This document shows positions 21,944-30,785 of a DNA stretch of 40,690 bases, piece by piece. The stretch comes from SIG440 sp045591035. Lineage in GTDB: Bacteria; Bacillota; Clostridia; Monoglobales; Monoglobaceae. Below the pieces are notes generated by a model, which was not told the origin of the DNA, searched no databases, and worked only from the letters and a program-made list of their open reading frames with translations. The position numbers and the translations under genes are program-made. The stretch is from the NCBI GenBank assembly GCA_045591035.1, contig JAZNSG010000008.1, positions 1 to 40,690 of the forward strand. Direction: 5' to 3'. Positions within the stretch are counted from its first letter, which is position 1; the number at the start of each line of letters is the position of its first letter.

Positions 21944-24181
21944 TTAGTTTACTCTGTGTTTATCCTGATATATAAAGTCTGATTGTCTCAGGTCATAGAC
22001 ATCGTTAAACGCCTTTGCTGTCGCCTTGTAAAACACAAAGTCAGCACTGCCCTCAGGCACTTGTTTTGCCATTCGTTCAGCCTTTGCGGCACGTTCCCGA
22101 ACATTAATATCATTCCAGTCCAATGGTGCATAAAGGTCACGGCGAAGTCTGAACTGCGTCATAATTCCCGCATAGGCTGTTTTCTCAATGTGTTCAAGGG
22201 TAAATCTGTCGGGAGCAATTCTGTGCTCAACCCAGGATTTCGGGTTAAGACCTATCTTTTTGTGAATGGTCTCCATCAAAAAGCAAACCAGAGTCTCTTC
22301 CCCACCCGCAAAGTTGTTGCCCACTCTGCCATAATTGCAACGGAATCCGCCTATTCTTCTCAGTTCAAGGCGTCGTGCAGCAAAGTTTGCACCATAGGGG
22401 AAATCACCATAGTCCTTTGCATACCGGAATGTATCTCCATCAATTTTCAGGTCACTCCAAAGTCCAATTGTTCTTTCATTGACCAAATCTTTCGCACTTT
22501 CAGGAACAGTCAGTCTGACTTCACCCCCGACTACACCAAGCTCATGGTCTCTGTCGAAGGCATCAATGGTCTCCCGTGCCACGGATTTTTCCGGAATGGC
22601 ATCATCATCAAAATAAATAACGTATTCACCCGAAGCCGCCCAAAGGCCCGCATTTCTGGCATAGGACAAGCCTTTCATCGGTGCGGTTATGTAGTTTATG
22701 TCAAGCTCCGCATATTCCTGCTTAAGAGCCTGGACCATTTCTTTAAGTTCGCTGTCCTTGAAGTTGTTATTAACAAACACAAGTTCCATAAGGGATTTGT
22801 CTATGTCCTGATTGCAAATCGCCTCAAGGCAGGGTTTTAAAGTATCAGTAACCTTATGGGTACACAAAATCACCGAAAGCTTCTTTTTCGGTTCTTCGTT
22901 TGTTTCAATTCTGCCCTCAAGAGCATAAAGAAAATCATTTTTTGCCTTTGCGTCAAGATATGAGAACATAGTCTCATAGTCCGCAAAGCCATATACCTTT
23001 CTTCCGTCCTCAAGAATCTTTGCTCCGTTGATATCAGATGCCGCAAGGATGTCAAATCCATCCCTTTCATTGTCTACCGCAATTTTAATTGCATCCTTAG
23101 GCAAATTCACCTCTGCCTCATCACCACCGAAGGAAATAAAGCAAAGACTGCTGCAGGAATCCCCGAAAAACAGCTGTGGAAAATCCTCTTTTGCCGCAAC
23201 AATATGACCTGCCTTTTCAACAATAGCCCTGAACTGCTCTGCCTCTGCTGCCTTTTCAGGGGTGGCTTTTATGTGCCAAATCAACGGAGTCAGATAAAAA
23301 TCACGTCTGAAATCATCAAGCGCCATGAGCTTGTAACGATTTTCGGTTATGCCCAGCTCTTTATCTTTTGCTGTGAGAGAACCGTCATGCCAACGGTACG
23401 AATACACCGCCTCTTTAAAATCCGTATGCTTTAGTTCAAGAAGAGAGTTCATACGCATCCAGTAATCATAGTCCTCGAGAGTATGCTTGTAGCTTGAGTA
23501 ACAGCCAAGAATTTCTTTTGCGGAGGCTCTGTACATAAACGCAGCTCCGATTGTGTTGTTGGCATAAACATTCAATTCATAGGCATTGTTGGGGAAAATA
23601 ACATTTCCGCTCCCAAAGGGGAACTCAAACCAACCATGCTTTTTGAGCTTTTTCCCTTTTGCGTCTATGAGGCGCATATTTGCCCAAATCATTCCCGCTT
23701 CAGGCTTTGACTTAAGGTCATTAACCATTTTTTCGATAAAATCCTTATCCATTACGTTGTCCGCACTGGTCCAGGTAAAGAATTCGCCCCTTGCTTCATT
23801 AAATCCACGGGACAAAGTTCTTGGGATTTTTCGGTTTTCCTGGGTAAGAACCCTGATTCGGTCGTCCTTTTCCGCGTACTCGGTAGCAATTTTCAAGGTA
23901 TCGTCCTTTGAGCCGTCATTTATGATTATGAGCTCAAAGTTTTCATAGGTCTGGCAAAGCACCGACTCGATAGACTCTGCTAAAATATCCCCACCGTTAT
24001 AGACAGGAAGAACCACCGATACCAAATCATCAATCTGAGGCACTTTAACCTTTGTCAAATCCAGAGGATATCTTTCGTTCCGCTCCTCTTTGTATCTCAA
24101 AAACTTGTACTGATACATATTAAGAGGTTTCAAATCAGGAGACTTTGCCCCGAAAAGCATTTTTTTCAAATAACTAAACAT
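21944..24181 (-). CDS. Two-domain family-2 glycosyltransferase (shorter paralogue)
   Basis: A 745-residue cytoplasmic protein with two GT-A (family 2) domains. The first (about 50-265) starts VSVVLPVYNGGDILAESIES and has SADN in FTWTSADNVMDKDF where the DxD metal motif is expected. It continues with TLEDYDYWMRMNSL. After a linker, the second (about 430-690) starts LSVILCTHKVTDTLKPCLEA and has DDD in YVIYFDDDAIPEKS, then GGEETLVCFL. Probably builds a cell-surface polysaccharide or decorates teichoic acid. It lies 9 nt after its longer paralogue and 21 nt before the sensor kinase. Donor and acceptor are unknown. Confidence 0.85.
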   Translation of the reverse strand: MFSYLKKMLFGAKSPDLKPLNMYQYKFLRYKEERNERYPLDLTKVKVPQIDDLVSVVLPVYNGGDILAESIESVLCQTYENFELIIINDGSKDDTLKIATEYAEKDDRIRVLTQENRKIPRTLSRGFNEARGEFFTWTSADNVMDKDFIEKMVNDLKSKPEAGMIWANMRLIDAKGKKLKKHGWFEFPFGSGNVIFPNNAYELNVYANNTIGAAFMYRASAKEILGCYSSYKHTLEDYDYWMRMNSLLELKHTDFKEAVYSYRWHDGSLTAKDKELGITENRYKLMALDDFRRDFYLTPLIWHIKATPEKAAEAEQFRAIVEKAGHIVAAKEDFPQLFFGDSCSSLCFISFGGDEAEVNLPKDAIKIAVDNERDGFDILAASDINGAKILEDGRKVYGFADYETMFSYLDAKAKNDFLYALEGRIETNEEPKKKLSVILCTHKVTDTLKPCLEAICNQDIDKSLMELVFVNNNFKDSELKEMVQALKQEYAELDINYITAPMKGLSYARNAGLWAASGEYVIYFDDDAIPEKSVARETIDAFDRDHELGVVGGEVRLTVPESAKDLVNERTIGLWSDLKIDGDTFRYAKDYGDFPYGANFAARRLELRRIGGFRCNYGRVGNNFAGGEETLVCFLMETIHKKIGLNPKSWVEHRIAPDRFTLEHIEKTAYAGIMTQFRLRRDLYAPLDWNDINVRERAAKAERMAKQVPEGSADFVFYKATAKAFNDVYDLRQSDFIYQDKHRVN

Positions 24182-24190
24182 AGCTTTAGC

Positions 24191-26779
24191 CTACCTTTCC
24201 GGTTGATTTTCTTTTATATATTCATACAGTCTCTCATAAGCCGCCAGATAGCTTTTCTTATAGAAAATATCCAATGGGTCGGCTTTTTTTGCTGTCAGAA
24301 TTTTTATTTCCTTTTTGGTAATTTTTATAAAGGTTTTTGCATATTTAAGATTCCAGCCTATATTTGTGTGCAAATCACAGAAAAATCTGTAGCTGGTGAT
24401 TATCCCCGCCATAATGGTTTTTTGCACGTGTTCGGTTGTGAATCTTGAATGGTCAACACGATGAAGAACCTTGGCTTTGGGCTGCAGACCTATTCCGTAC
24501 CCGATCTGAAGCATCTTAAAGGCAAGTGCTGTTTCCTCACCACCGGCAAAATCATTACCCACTCTGCCATAACACATACGGAAACCGCCTATGCTCCAGA
24601 TAGCACTTTTTCTCACAGAATAGTTTGCTCCGTAAGGGAACTCAAATTGCTGAGTTGTTTCACGATAATTGCTTTCACTTATCTTAAACTGACTCCAAAG
24701 ACTTTCCCAGCCTTTTCGCAAAACCTTTGGTGCGGGGAACGGTCTTTCAAGAATTACCTGTCCGCCGACTATGCCTACATTGGGGTGATACTTGAATGCA
24801 CTATAAATTTCCTCAAGTAAATAATAATCCGCCAGAATATCATCATCAAGGAATACAAGATACTCACCCTTTGCGTTCCACATTCCCGCATTTCTGGCAT
24901 AGGACAAGCCTTTTTGCGGCACCCCTATGTATCTTATAAATCCCTCGTATTCTTTGTAGCGCTTCCGGAAAATCTCAACCTGCTCAAAAATTCCCGAGGT
25001 GAGGGGCGCATTGTCAACAATAATAATTTCATACTGGTTTTTACCCAAAGACTGACGGATAACCGACCAGATTGCATCTATTACCTTTTCGCCACGCATA
25101 TACGTGCAAATTATAAGTGACAGCTTTTTCTCAGGGGCCTCAGGCTCATCAATAAGATGCTCAAGGGAATGAAGAATACGGTTTTTTATCTTTGTTTCAG
25201 TTATATCAAAAGCAGTCTTTCCGTCACAAACCCCAAACCATCCGCGATAATCCGAAAGTTCTTTTAGCGTCTCGGTCATATCTGCCGAGATAACCATATC
25301 AAACTTCCCGGCATCATTCTCACAGCAGTGGGGAGCAACCCACACTCTGCCCGAAAAGGCTTGTGCCCTCTCAAGCTCATCTTGTCTCGGTTTCTCGCCA
25401 AAATACACATACACAAAGCAGGAATATTCCTTCCCTGCCCTGCAAAGCTCTGCTTCGTCAAGGGAAAGAACAGGATGCCCTGCATTTTCAACTGCAGCCT
25501 TGAAATCCTTGTAAATCTCCCAATTCTCATCCTCGGCAGACAACACCCAGACCAGATTGGACTGATAAAAGTCCCGCCTGAAGTCATCATAAACCATAAG
25601 CTTGTAGCGATTTTTTGTAATCCCAAGCTCCTTGTCATGAGCAGTCAAAGAATCCTCGTGCTTACGATAAAGATAGATGGGTTTTTCTTCATCTATATGT
25701 TCAATTCTGAACAAGGAATTCATCCGCATCCAGTAATCATAATCCTCGAGATTTGTTTTGTACCGTGAATAGCTTTCAAGTATGTCGGCTGCCGACTTTC
25801 TGTACATAAAGGCTGCGCCGATTGTATTGTTTGCATAAGTGTTCAGGCACTCTGCCGTGTTGGGCAATATAACATTTCCCGAAAAGAACGGTTTTTCAAA
25901 CCAGAAATGGCCTCTCTTGATTCTGCCGTTTTTGCCAATCAGGCGTATGTTGCCATAAACCATAGCAGTTTTCGGTTTTCTGTCAAGATTTTCTTTCAGT
26001 ATTTTAAGGCAGTCAGGCAACATAACGTTATCTGCACTGGTCCAGGTAAAAAACTCCCCTTGTGCCTGGCGAAATCCCACCGTGAGTGCAGTGGGCAGTT
26101 TCTTGTTTGCCTGGTCTATCACCTTTATTCGGCTGTCTTTTTTCGCATACTCATTTATTACATCCAAAGAGCCGTCTGTTGAACCATCATTCACGATAAT
26201 GAGCTCAAAGTTTTCGTAGCTTTGGGCAAGGATAGACTCAATAGACTCCCGCAGAATCGCCCCGCCATTATAAACCGGCAACACCACGGATACCAGACCA
26301 TCAACCTGAGGTACCTTGATTTTTGTGAGGTCGTTATCCACAAACTTCTCATGGCTGTCCTTGTATTTTCGGAATTTCTTCCCGCAATAGGCAAGTTTCA
26401 GTTTCTTGTTGTGGTCAAGATTTTTTCGGTTAAAGGCCTCATTAAGACCTTTCCGGATTGCCACAACAAGCCCCATGCGCTTGTAGTCCGCAAGAACAAG
26501 CAAAGAACGGATAAATGCAATGCCCGTTTTCTGAAGAAGCTTTTCTATTTTAAGACCTGTTCTCCATACGTAGGTTTCGTGAAGGTCAAGCTCTTCCTGC
26601 TTGTGCTGGTGAGCTTCAAACTGAATTTGCATAATTGCATTTCTGTCTGCCTCGATGCGTTCCTCAAGCTGAAACAGTTTCGCTTCTGCTTCATCAAGCT
26701 TCTTCCTGAGAGATTCCTCCGAATCCAGACCTTCTTCAATATTTTCTTTTATGTCATCAAAAGTTCCATTTGTGTTCAT
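24191..26779 (-). CDS. Two-domain family-2 glycosyltransferase with N-terminal coiled coil
   Basis: The 862-residue protein has a predicted coiled coil at about residues 17-60 (charged heptads, ESLRKKLDEAEAKLFQLEER). The first GT-A domain starts near 160 with VSVVLPVYNGGAILRESIES, and again SADN in FTWTSADNVMLPDC. The second, near 565, starts LSLIICTYMRGEKVIDAIWS, with DDD in YLVFLDDDILADYY and GGEETALAFKM. It is the same architecture as the next gene, so the two are tandem paralogues. The coiled coil may hold the enzyme to a partner or polymerase complex. It starts 25 nt after the ABC ATPase gene. Confidence 0.86.
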   Translation of the reverse strand: MNTNGTFDDIKENIEEGLDSEESLRKKLDEAEAKLFQLEERIEADRNAIMQIQFEAHQHKQEELDLHETYVWRTGLKIEKLLQKTGIAFIRSLLVLADYKRMGLVVAIRKGLNEAFNRKNLDHNKKLKLAYCGKKFRKYKDSHEKFVDNDLTKIKVPQVDGLVSVVLPVYNGGAILRESIESILAQSYENFELIIVNDGSTDGSLDVINEYAKKDSRIKVIDQANKKLPTALTVGFRQAQGEFFTWTSADNVMLPDCLKILKENLDRKPKTAMVYGNIRLIGKNGRIKRGHFWFEKPFFSGNVILPNTAECLNTYANNTIGAAFMYRKSAADILESYSRYKTNLEDYDYWMRMNSLFRIEHIDEEKPIYLYRKHEDSLTAHDKELGITKNRYKLMVYDDFRRDFYQSNLVWVLSAEDENWEIYKDFKAAVENAGHPVLSLDEAELCRAGKEYSCFVYVYFGEKPRQDELERAQAFSGRVWVAPHCCENDAGKFDMVISADMTETLKELSDYRGWFGVCDGKTAFDITETKIKNRILHSLEHLIDEPEAPEKKLSLIICTYMRGEKVIDAIWSVIRQSLGKNQYEIIIVDNAPLTSGIFEQVEIFRKRYKEYEGFIRYIGVPQKGLSYARNAGMWNAKGEYLVFLDDDILADYYLLEEIYSAFKYHPNVGIVGGQVILERPFPAPKVLRKGWESLWSQFKISESNYRETTQQFEFPYGANYSVRKSAIWSIGGFRMCYGRVGNDFAGGEETALAFKMLQIGYGIGLQPKAKVLHRVDHSRFTTEHVQKTIMAGIITSYRFFCDLHTNIGWNLKYAKTFIKITKKEIKILTAKKADPLDIFYKKSYLAAYERLYEYIKENQPER

Positions 26780-26804
26780 AGCTTTAGCCTTTCCTTTTCA
26801 AGAC

Positions 26805-28052
26805 CTAATCGTCTACACGGATTTCCGAAGGGATTCTGACAACCCCAAAATACTCTTTATCACACAAAACATTTATATATGCTGCACCCTCAATATAGTC
26901 ATAATAACTTATGGGATAACATTCTCTTTTCTCAAGTCCCGCCGTCAGGGTGTATTCTCCGCAATTAAGGGGCATCTTGAATTTAAAAGCAACCCGATTG
27001 TAGCCGGTCTTTTTGAACCTGAGATCCAAATCATGCATTGTTGCCACAAAAAGGTCAATACCGTTTTTGTTTTTAAGGGAAATGGCAAATCCAACGTCAT
27101 CAAGATTAACCCAATCGGGAACAACAACATCAACCTCAACAATGGTGTCATCTCCCGCATTTATCACCTCGGTCTCTTCGGTGCCCCTGAAAACACGTAC
27201 ATTCTTTATTACTCCAATGTCCGAGCCGAAGCGGTTTATGGGATTGAACTCCTTGACGGTGTATTCGTGTTCGCCATCTTCAGGAGTCTTTTGCCTGTTT
27301 ATCTCCTCGGGGTTCACATTCTTTTCCCCGCCGGTTATAAATTCCATATACTTTGAAGTTACTTCATTGACATCGCCGTCCATAACCATTTTGCCTCTGT
27401 CAAGCCAGATGCCTCTGTCACAAAATCTGCGGACAGCATCAACGTCATGGCTTACAAATAAAATGGTCTTGCCCTTTTCTTTCAATTCTTCAAACTTGTT
27501 GTAACACTTCGCCTGAAACCGATAGTCGCCAACCGCCAAAGCCTCGTCAACAATAAGAATTTCGGGGTCTGTGTTAATGGCTACAGCAAATGCAAGACGA
27601 ACAAACATACCGCTTGAATATGTCTTGACAGGCTGATTTACAAAATCCCCTATCTCTGCAAAATCGCAGATTTCTTCAACTTTTTCACTCATTTCCTCAC
27701 GGCTCTTTCCCATTATAGTCCCGTTAAGGTAAATGTTCTCAATCCCCGTATATTCGGGATTGAACCCGGTCCCGAGTTCAAGCAATGCCGACACTGTTCC
27801 GTCAACAATCTTCTCCCCCGAGGTGGGGTTTATAACCCCGGTGAGTATTTTCAAAAGGGTGGACTTCCCTGAACCATTCTTGCCGATAATTCCCACAGTT
27901 TCACCCTTATCTACCTTGAAGCTGATGTCGGACAGAGCATAAAAATCCCTGATTTTATCCTTGTACCTCTTGGGAAAAAGTGCTTCCTTCACCCGTTCTC
28001 CGGGGCTGTTATACATTTTATAAACTTTTGTTACATTCTTAACTTCAATCAT
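26805..28052 (-). CDS. Wzt/TagH-like polysaccharide-export ABC transporter ATPase
   Basis: The 415-residue protein has an ABC ATPase half (1-240) with Walker A VGIIGKNGSGKSTLLKILTG, signature YSSGMFVRLAFAVAI, Walker B ILIVDEALAVGD and the H-loop VSHDVDAV. The N-terminal insert KMYNSPGERVKEALFPKRYK is typical of the KpsT/Wzt/TagH class. The C-terminal half (about 255-415) looks like a Wzt-type carbohydrate-binding sandwich. Such ATPases pair with a Wzm/TagG permease, which is not in this window. No ribosome site lies right before the ATG; CTCCTTT (minus strand AAAGGAG) lies behind a hairpin. Confidence 0.9.
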   Translation of the reverse strand: MIEVKNVTKVYKMYNSPGERVKEALFPKRYKDKIRDFYALSDISFKVDKGETVGIIGKNGSGKSTLLKILTGVINPTSGEKIVDGTVSALLELGTGFNPEYTGIENIYLNGTIMGKSREEMSEKVEEICDFAEIGDFVNQPVKTYSSGMFVRLAFAVAINTDPEILIVDEALAVGDYRFQAKCYNKFEELKEKGKTILFVSHDVDAVRRFCDRGIWLDRGKMVMDGDVNEVTSKYMEFITGGEKNVNPEEINRQKTPEDGEHEYTVKEFNPINRFGSDIGVIKNVRVFRGTEETEVINAGDDTIVEVDVVVPDWVNLDDVGFAISLKNKNGIDLFVATMHDLDLRFKKTGYNRVAFKFKMPLNCGEYTLTAGLEKRECYPISYYDYIEGAAYINVLCDKEYFGVVRIPSEIRVDD

Positions 28053-28061
28053 ATCTGTATT

Positions 28062-28090
28062 CGGGAAACGCCTGAGCGTCCCGCTCCTTT
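28062..28090 (-). promoter_or_regulatory. Ribosome site followed by a hairpin before the ABC ATPase gene
   Basis: Minus strand AAAGGAG (28084-28090), then a hairpin made of CGGGA...TCCCG and CGC/GCG (28062-28083), then 9 nt to the ATG. Without folding the site is 31 nt away. Folding brings it close. Confidence 0.4.
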
Positions 28091-28122
28091 TATCCGATTA
28101 TCCAAGCATCTCAAAGCCCGGC

Positions 28123-28617
28123 TTACTCCGATTTAACATATTGCACAAAGGTTATATAAAGGCCGCTCTCGGTCTTAAGCATCTCCTCGGACTTAACTTT
28201 CCATCCGGGAAGCTCATCAAAGTTCACCAGAAATCTGTCTGCGTCATATTCGTTGTCAATTTTTGTCACATACGCTCTGTCGCAAAGGCTCACGGAATCA
28301 CGATATACCGACTCTCCGCCAATAAAGAAGATATCCTCTGAGGCATAGGTTTTTTTCGCAATACAAACCGCATCTTCGATGCTTCTGCAAACAGTCACGC
28401 CCTCGGGCCTGAAGCTTTCGTCATGAGTCAGAACAATATTCAACCGATTGGGAAGTGGCTTTTGATTCGGAAACGAAAGAAAGGTATTCTTTCCCATAAT
28501 AACCGCCTTACCCTTTGTTGTCTCTCTGAAAAATTTCATATCCTCGGGGATATGGTCAAGAAGTCTGTTATCCTTGCCTATTCCCCAATTTCTGTCTGCT
28601 GCACAAATTATATTCAT
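28123..28617 (-). CDS. folA: Dihydrofolate reductase
   Basis: DHFR reduces dihydrofolate to tetrahydrofolate with NADPH, recycling the product of ThyA. The 164-residue protein begins MNIICAADRNWGIGKDNRLL, with the acidic active-site residue in HIPEDMKFFRETTKG, the cofactor loop AVIMGKNTFLSFP, and IFFIGGESVYRDSVSLCDRA. AAAGGA lies before 28617. It starts 23 nt after thyA in the same transcript, a standard pair. The 70 nt after it hold no clear terminator, so read-through into the glycan genes is possible. Confidence 0.95.
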   Translation of the reverse strand: MNIICAADRNWGIGKDNRLLDHIPEDMKFFRETTKGKAVIMGKNTFLSFPNQKPLPNRLNIVLTHDESFRPEGVTVCRSIEDAVCIAKKTYASEDIFFIGGESVYRDSVSLCDRAYVTKIDNEYDADRFLVNFDELPGWKVKSEEMLKTESGLYITFVQYVKSE

Positions 28618-28640
28618 AACTTATCAATCCTTTTGGTATA

Positions 28641-29471
28641 CTAAATTGCAATTGGAATATTTGTTATCTGTTCATTCTTCTGGTAATTTTCAAGAACAAA
28701 ATCGTCAACGGTAAAATGATAAAAGTCCGTAACTTCCTCATTAATATGAAGAGTCGGTGCCTCGAACTGAGGTCTTGAAATCAGCTCTTTTATAATAGGT
28801 ATATGTCGGTCATAAATGTGAGCATCAGCAATCACGTGCACCAATTCCCCTGCCTCAAGACCGCTCACCTGAGCAAACATGTGCATCAGAGCCGCATACT
28901 GCACCACGTTCCAGTTGTTTGCCGCCAGAACATCCTGGGAACGCTGGTTTAAAATTGCATTCAGCTTGTTTCCCGAAACATTAAATGTCATACTGTATGC
29001 GCAAGGATACAGCCTCATTTCCGACAAGTCGCTGTGCACATAGATATTTGTCATAATTCTTCGGCTGGCAGGGTTGTTTTTAAGGTCAAACAGTACCCTG
29101 TCAACCTGGTCAAATTCACCCTCGGGATATTTATGCTTTATTCCCATCTGGTAACCATAGGCTTTGCCGATTGTACCATTCTCATCAGCCCAGCTGTCCC
29201 AGATATGACTGTTTAAATCGTTTATGTTGTTTGATTTTTTCTGCCAAATCCAAAGAATTTCATCAATAGCACTTTTAAGATAGGTAGGTCTCAGGGTAAG
29301 AATCGGGAACTCCTCAGACAAATCATACCTGTTCACAACCCCAAATTTCTTTATGGTGTGTGCAGGTGTTCCATCCTCCCACACAGGGCGAACAAGCGCA
29401 TCCTGGTCGGAAACGCCGTTTTCAATTATATCCCTGCACATATCTACGAAAATCTTATCTGCTTTACTCAT
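28641..29471 (-). CDS. thyA: Thymidylate synthase (ThyA type)
   Basis: ThyA methylates dUMP to dTMP with methylene-tetrahydrofolate. The 276-residue protein has the N-terminal DGTPAHTIKKFGVVNRYDLS, ILTLRPTYLKSAIDEILWIW, the catalytic cysteine in LYPCAYSMTFNV, RSQDVLAANNWNVVQYAAL and the nucleotide-binding HIYDRH. The residue after the catalytic Cys is Ala rather than the His of the E. coli enzyme. B. subtilis ThyA also departs there, so this looks like that subfamily. The start at 29471 follows GGAAGGA; a 72-residue extension upstream runs through the promoter and is rejected. Confidence 0.95.
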   Translation of the reverse strand: MSKADKIFVDMCRDIIENGVSDQDALVRPVWEDGTPAHTIKKFGVVNRYDLSEEFPILTLRPTYLKSAIDEILWIWQKKSNNINDLNSHIWDSWADENGTIGKAYGYQMGIKHKYPEGEFDQVDRVLFDLKNNPASRRIMTNIYVHSDLSEMRLYPCAYSMTFNVSGNKLNAILNQRSQDVLAANNWNVVQYAALMHMFAQVSGLEAGELVHVIADAHIYDRHIPIIKELISRPQFEAPTLHINEEVTDFYHFTVDDFVLENYQKNEQITNIPIAI

Positions 29472-29496
29472 AGGAATATCCTTCCATTCTTTAAAA

Positions 29497-29512
29497 TTTT
29501 GTTGCAACAAAA
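29497..29512. promoter_or_regulatory. Perfect 16-bp palindrome at the thyA start of transcription
   Basis: TTTTGTTGCAACAAAA lies about 8 nt after the predicted transcription start of thyA-folA, a position typical of a repressor operator. The cognate factor is unknown. Confidence 0.5.
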
Positions 29513-29526
29513 CATAATTATTTCCT

Positions 29527-29555
29527 ATTATACTACAACTATTGCTTTTTGTCAA
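29527..29555 (-). promoter_or_regulatory. Promoter of thyA-folA
   Basis: Minus strand TTGACA (29550-29555), 17-nt spacer, TATAAT (29527-29532), a perfect consensus. Confidence 0.85.
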
Positions 29556-29610
29556 AGAAAGAATATTTTCCAAAATGTTTTTAAAAAGTAATGTATTTTT
29601 CTTAAAAGTG

Positions 29611-29639
29611 TTGACAAATGAAAAAAGAGGTGGTATATT
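29611..29639 (+). promoter_or_regulatory. Promoter of the hrcA heat-shock operon
   Basis: TTGACA (29611-29616), 17-nt spacer, TATATT (29634-29639). The CIRCE operator begins 11 nt after the -10 box. Confidence 0.8.
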
Positions 29640-29650
29640 ATATTTAACGA

Positions 29651-29677
29651 TTAGCACTCTATCGGATTGAGTGCTAA
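29651..29677. promoter_or_regulatory. CIRCE operator (HrcA binding site)
   Basis: A perfect match to the consensus: TTAGCACTC (29651-29659), nine bases, GAGTGCTAA (29669-29677). It sits at the start of transcription of hrcA-grpE-dnaK-dnaJ and allows autorepression by HrcA, relieved by heat. Confidence 0.97.
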
Positions 29678-29712
29678 CAAATTTCAAAATTAAGAGAAGG
29701 GTGGGGACAGCA

Positions 29713-30783
29713 ATGGCTTTGGACGACAGAAAAAGAATGATTTTACAAGCAATCGTTGAAGATTATATAAATACAGCCGAGCCGGTTGGCTCACGAAGCA
29801 TTTCAAAGCGGTCTGAGCTTAATCTCAGTGCTGCCACCATTCGAAACGAAATGGGCGACCTTGAAGAAATGGGACTTCTTATCCAGCCCCACACCTCTGC
29901 AGGGCGTGTTCCCTCAACCGGGGGATACAGACTTTATGTTGACTCTCTTATGGAAAAATACGAAATGACCGCTACCGAGATTGAGGAAATCAAACAGGCG
30001 GCATCCATGAAGCAAAAAGAACTTGACCAGATTGTCCGTGATGTTGCCGCTGCCTTTTCGGGGATTACCCGTCTTCCCGTTGTCGGAGTACTTCCCGGAA
30101 CAGAAGCCGGAGTCGTAAAAAACCTTAAGGTTGTCAAAATAGATTCCGAGACGGCAATGCTCATAGTCTCAGATAAGTCGGGAATCATAAAAAACAAATT
30201 TCTGAAACTTAACCACGATATTTCCGACGACTTTGCCGACCAGCTGACACAGATTTTGAACGAAAATCTCTCAGGTCTCACAATTTCGGAAATAAACCTT
30301 TCAAACATAATGGAAGTTCACTCGGCTGTCGGCCACAACTTTGAAATTCTTACCTCCGTTATGGAGCTGGTTCATCAAGCTGTTTCAGAGATTGACAAAA
30401 AACAAATTTTTGTTGACGGTCTCTCAAATATATTCCGCTTTCCCGAATACGGAAATGTGGAAAAGGTAAAAGAGCTGTTTGAAGTAATCGAAGACAAGGA
30501 AAACCTGTCGAAAATTATTACCGAGGCAGCACCCTCAACCCAGACAAAGGTTCTCATCGGGGACGAAATCCCCATTCCAGAACTTAAAAACAACAGTATT
30601 ATTCTTACCCCCTATCGTCTGGGAGAAAAACTCAGCGGGGTGCTTGGGGTCATAGGCCCTGCAAGAATGGATTATTCAAAGGTAATATCCGCATTGGAAT
30701 TTTTTGCCCAACAGCTGAGCACCGATATTTCAAAAGACTTTTTCGGCGAAAGACAAAAACTTATTGGAAAAGGAGATGAATAA
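29713..30783 (+). CDS. hrcA: Heat-inducible transcription repressor HrcA
   Basis: HrcA binds CIRCE and represses the class I heat-shock genes; its activity depends on GroEL. The 356-residue protein has the N-terminal winged helix with RKRMILQAIVEDYINTAEPV and SAATIRNEMGDLEEMGLLIQ, then PHTSAGRVPSTGGYRLYVD, and the C-terminal GPARMDYSKVISALEFFA. The start at 29713 follows GAAGGGTGGGG; an in-frame start at 29671 lies inside CIRCE and is rejected. First gene of the operon. Confidence 0.97.
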   Translation: MALDDRKRMILQAIVEDYINTAEPVGSRSISKRSELNLSAATIRNEMGDLEEMGLLIQPHTSAGRVPSTGGYRLYVDSLMEKYEMTATEIEEIKQAASMKQKELDQIVRDVAAAFSGITRLPVVGVLPGTEAGVVKNLKVVKIDSETAMLIVSDKSGIIKNKFLKLNHDISDDFADQLTQILNENLSGLTISEINLSNIMEVHSAVGHNFEILTSVMELVHQAVSEIDKKQIFVDGLSNIFRFPEYGNVEKVKELFEVIEDKENLSKIITEAAPSTQTKVLIGDEIPIPELKNNSIILTPYRLGEKLSGVLGVIGPARMDYSKVISALEFFAQQLSTDISKDFFGERQKLIGKGDE

Positions 30784-30785
30784 GT

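Noticed and set aside
28641..29471. ThyA as inactive because the residue after the catalytic Cys is Ala, not His
   Set aside because: B. subtilis-type ThyA also differs from the E. coli PCH motif here and is active; other catalytic motifs are intact.
29472..29687. 72-residue N-terminal extension of ThyA
   Set aside because: It spans the thyA promoter and palindrome and part of the divergent hrcA control region including CIRCE.
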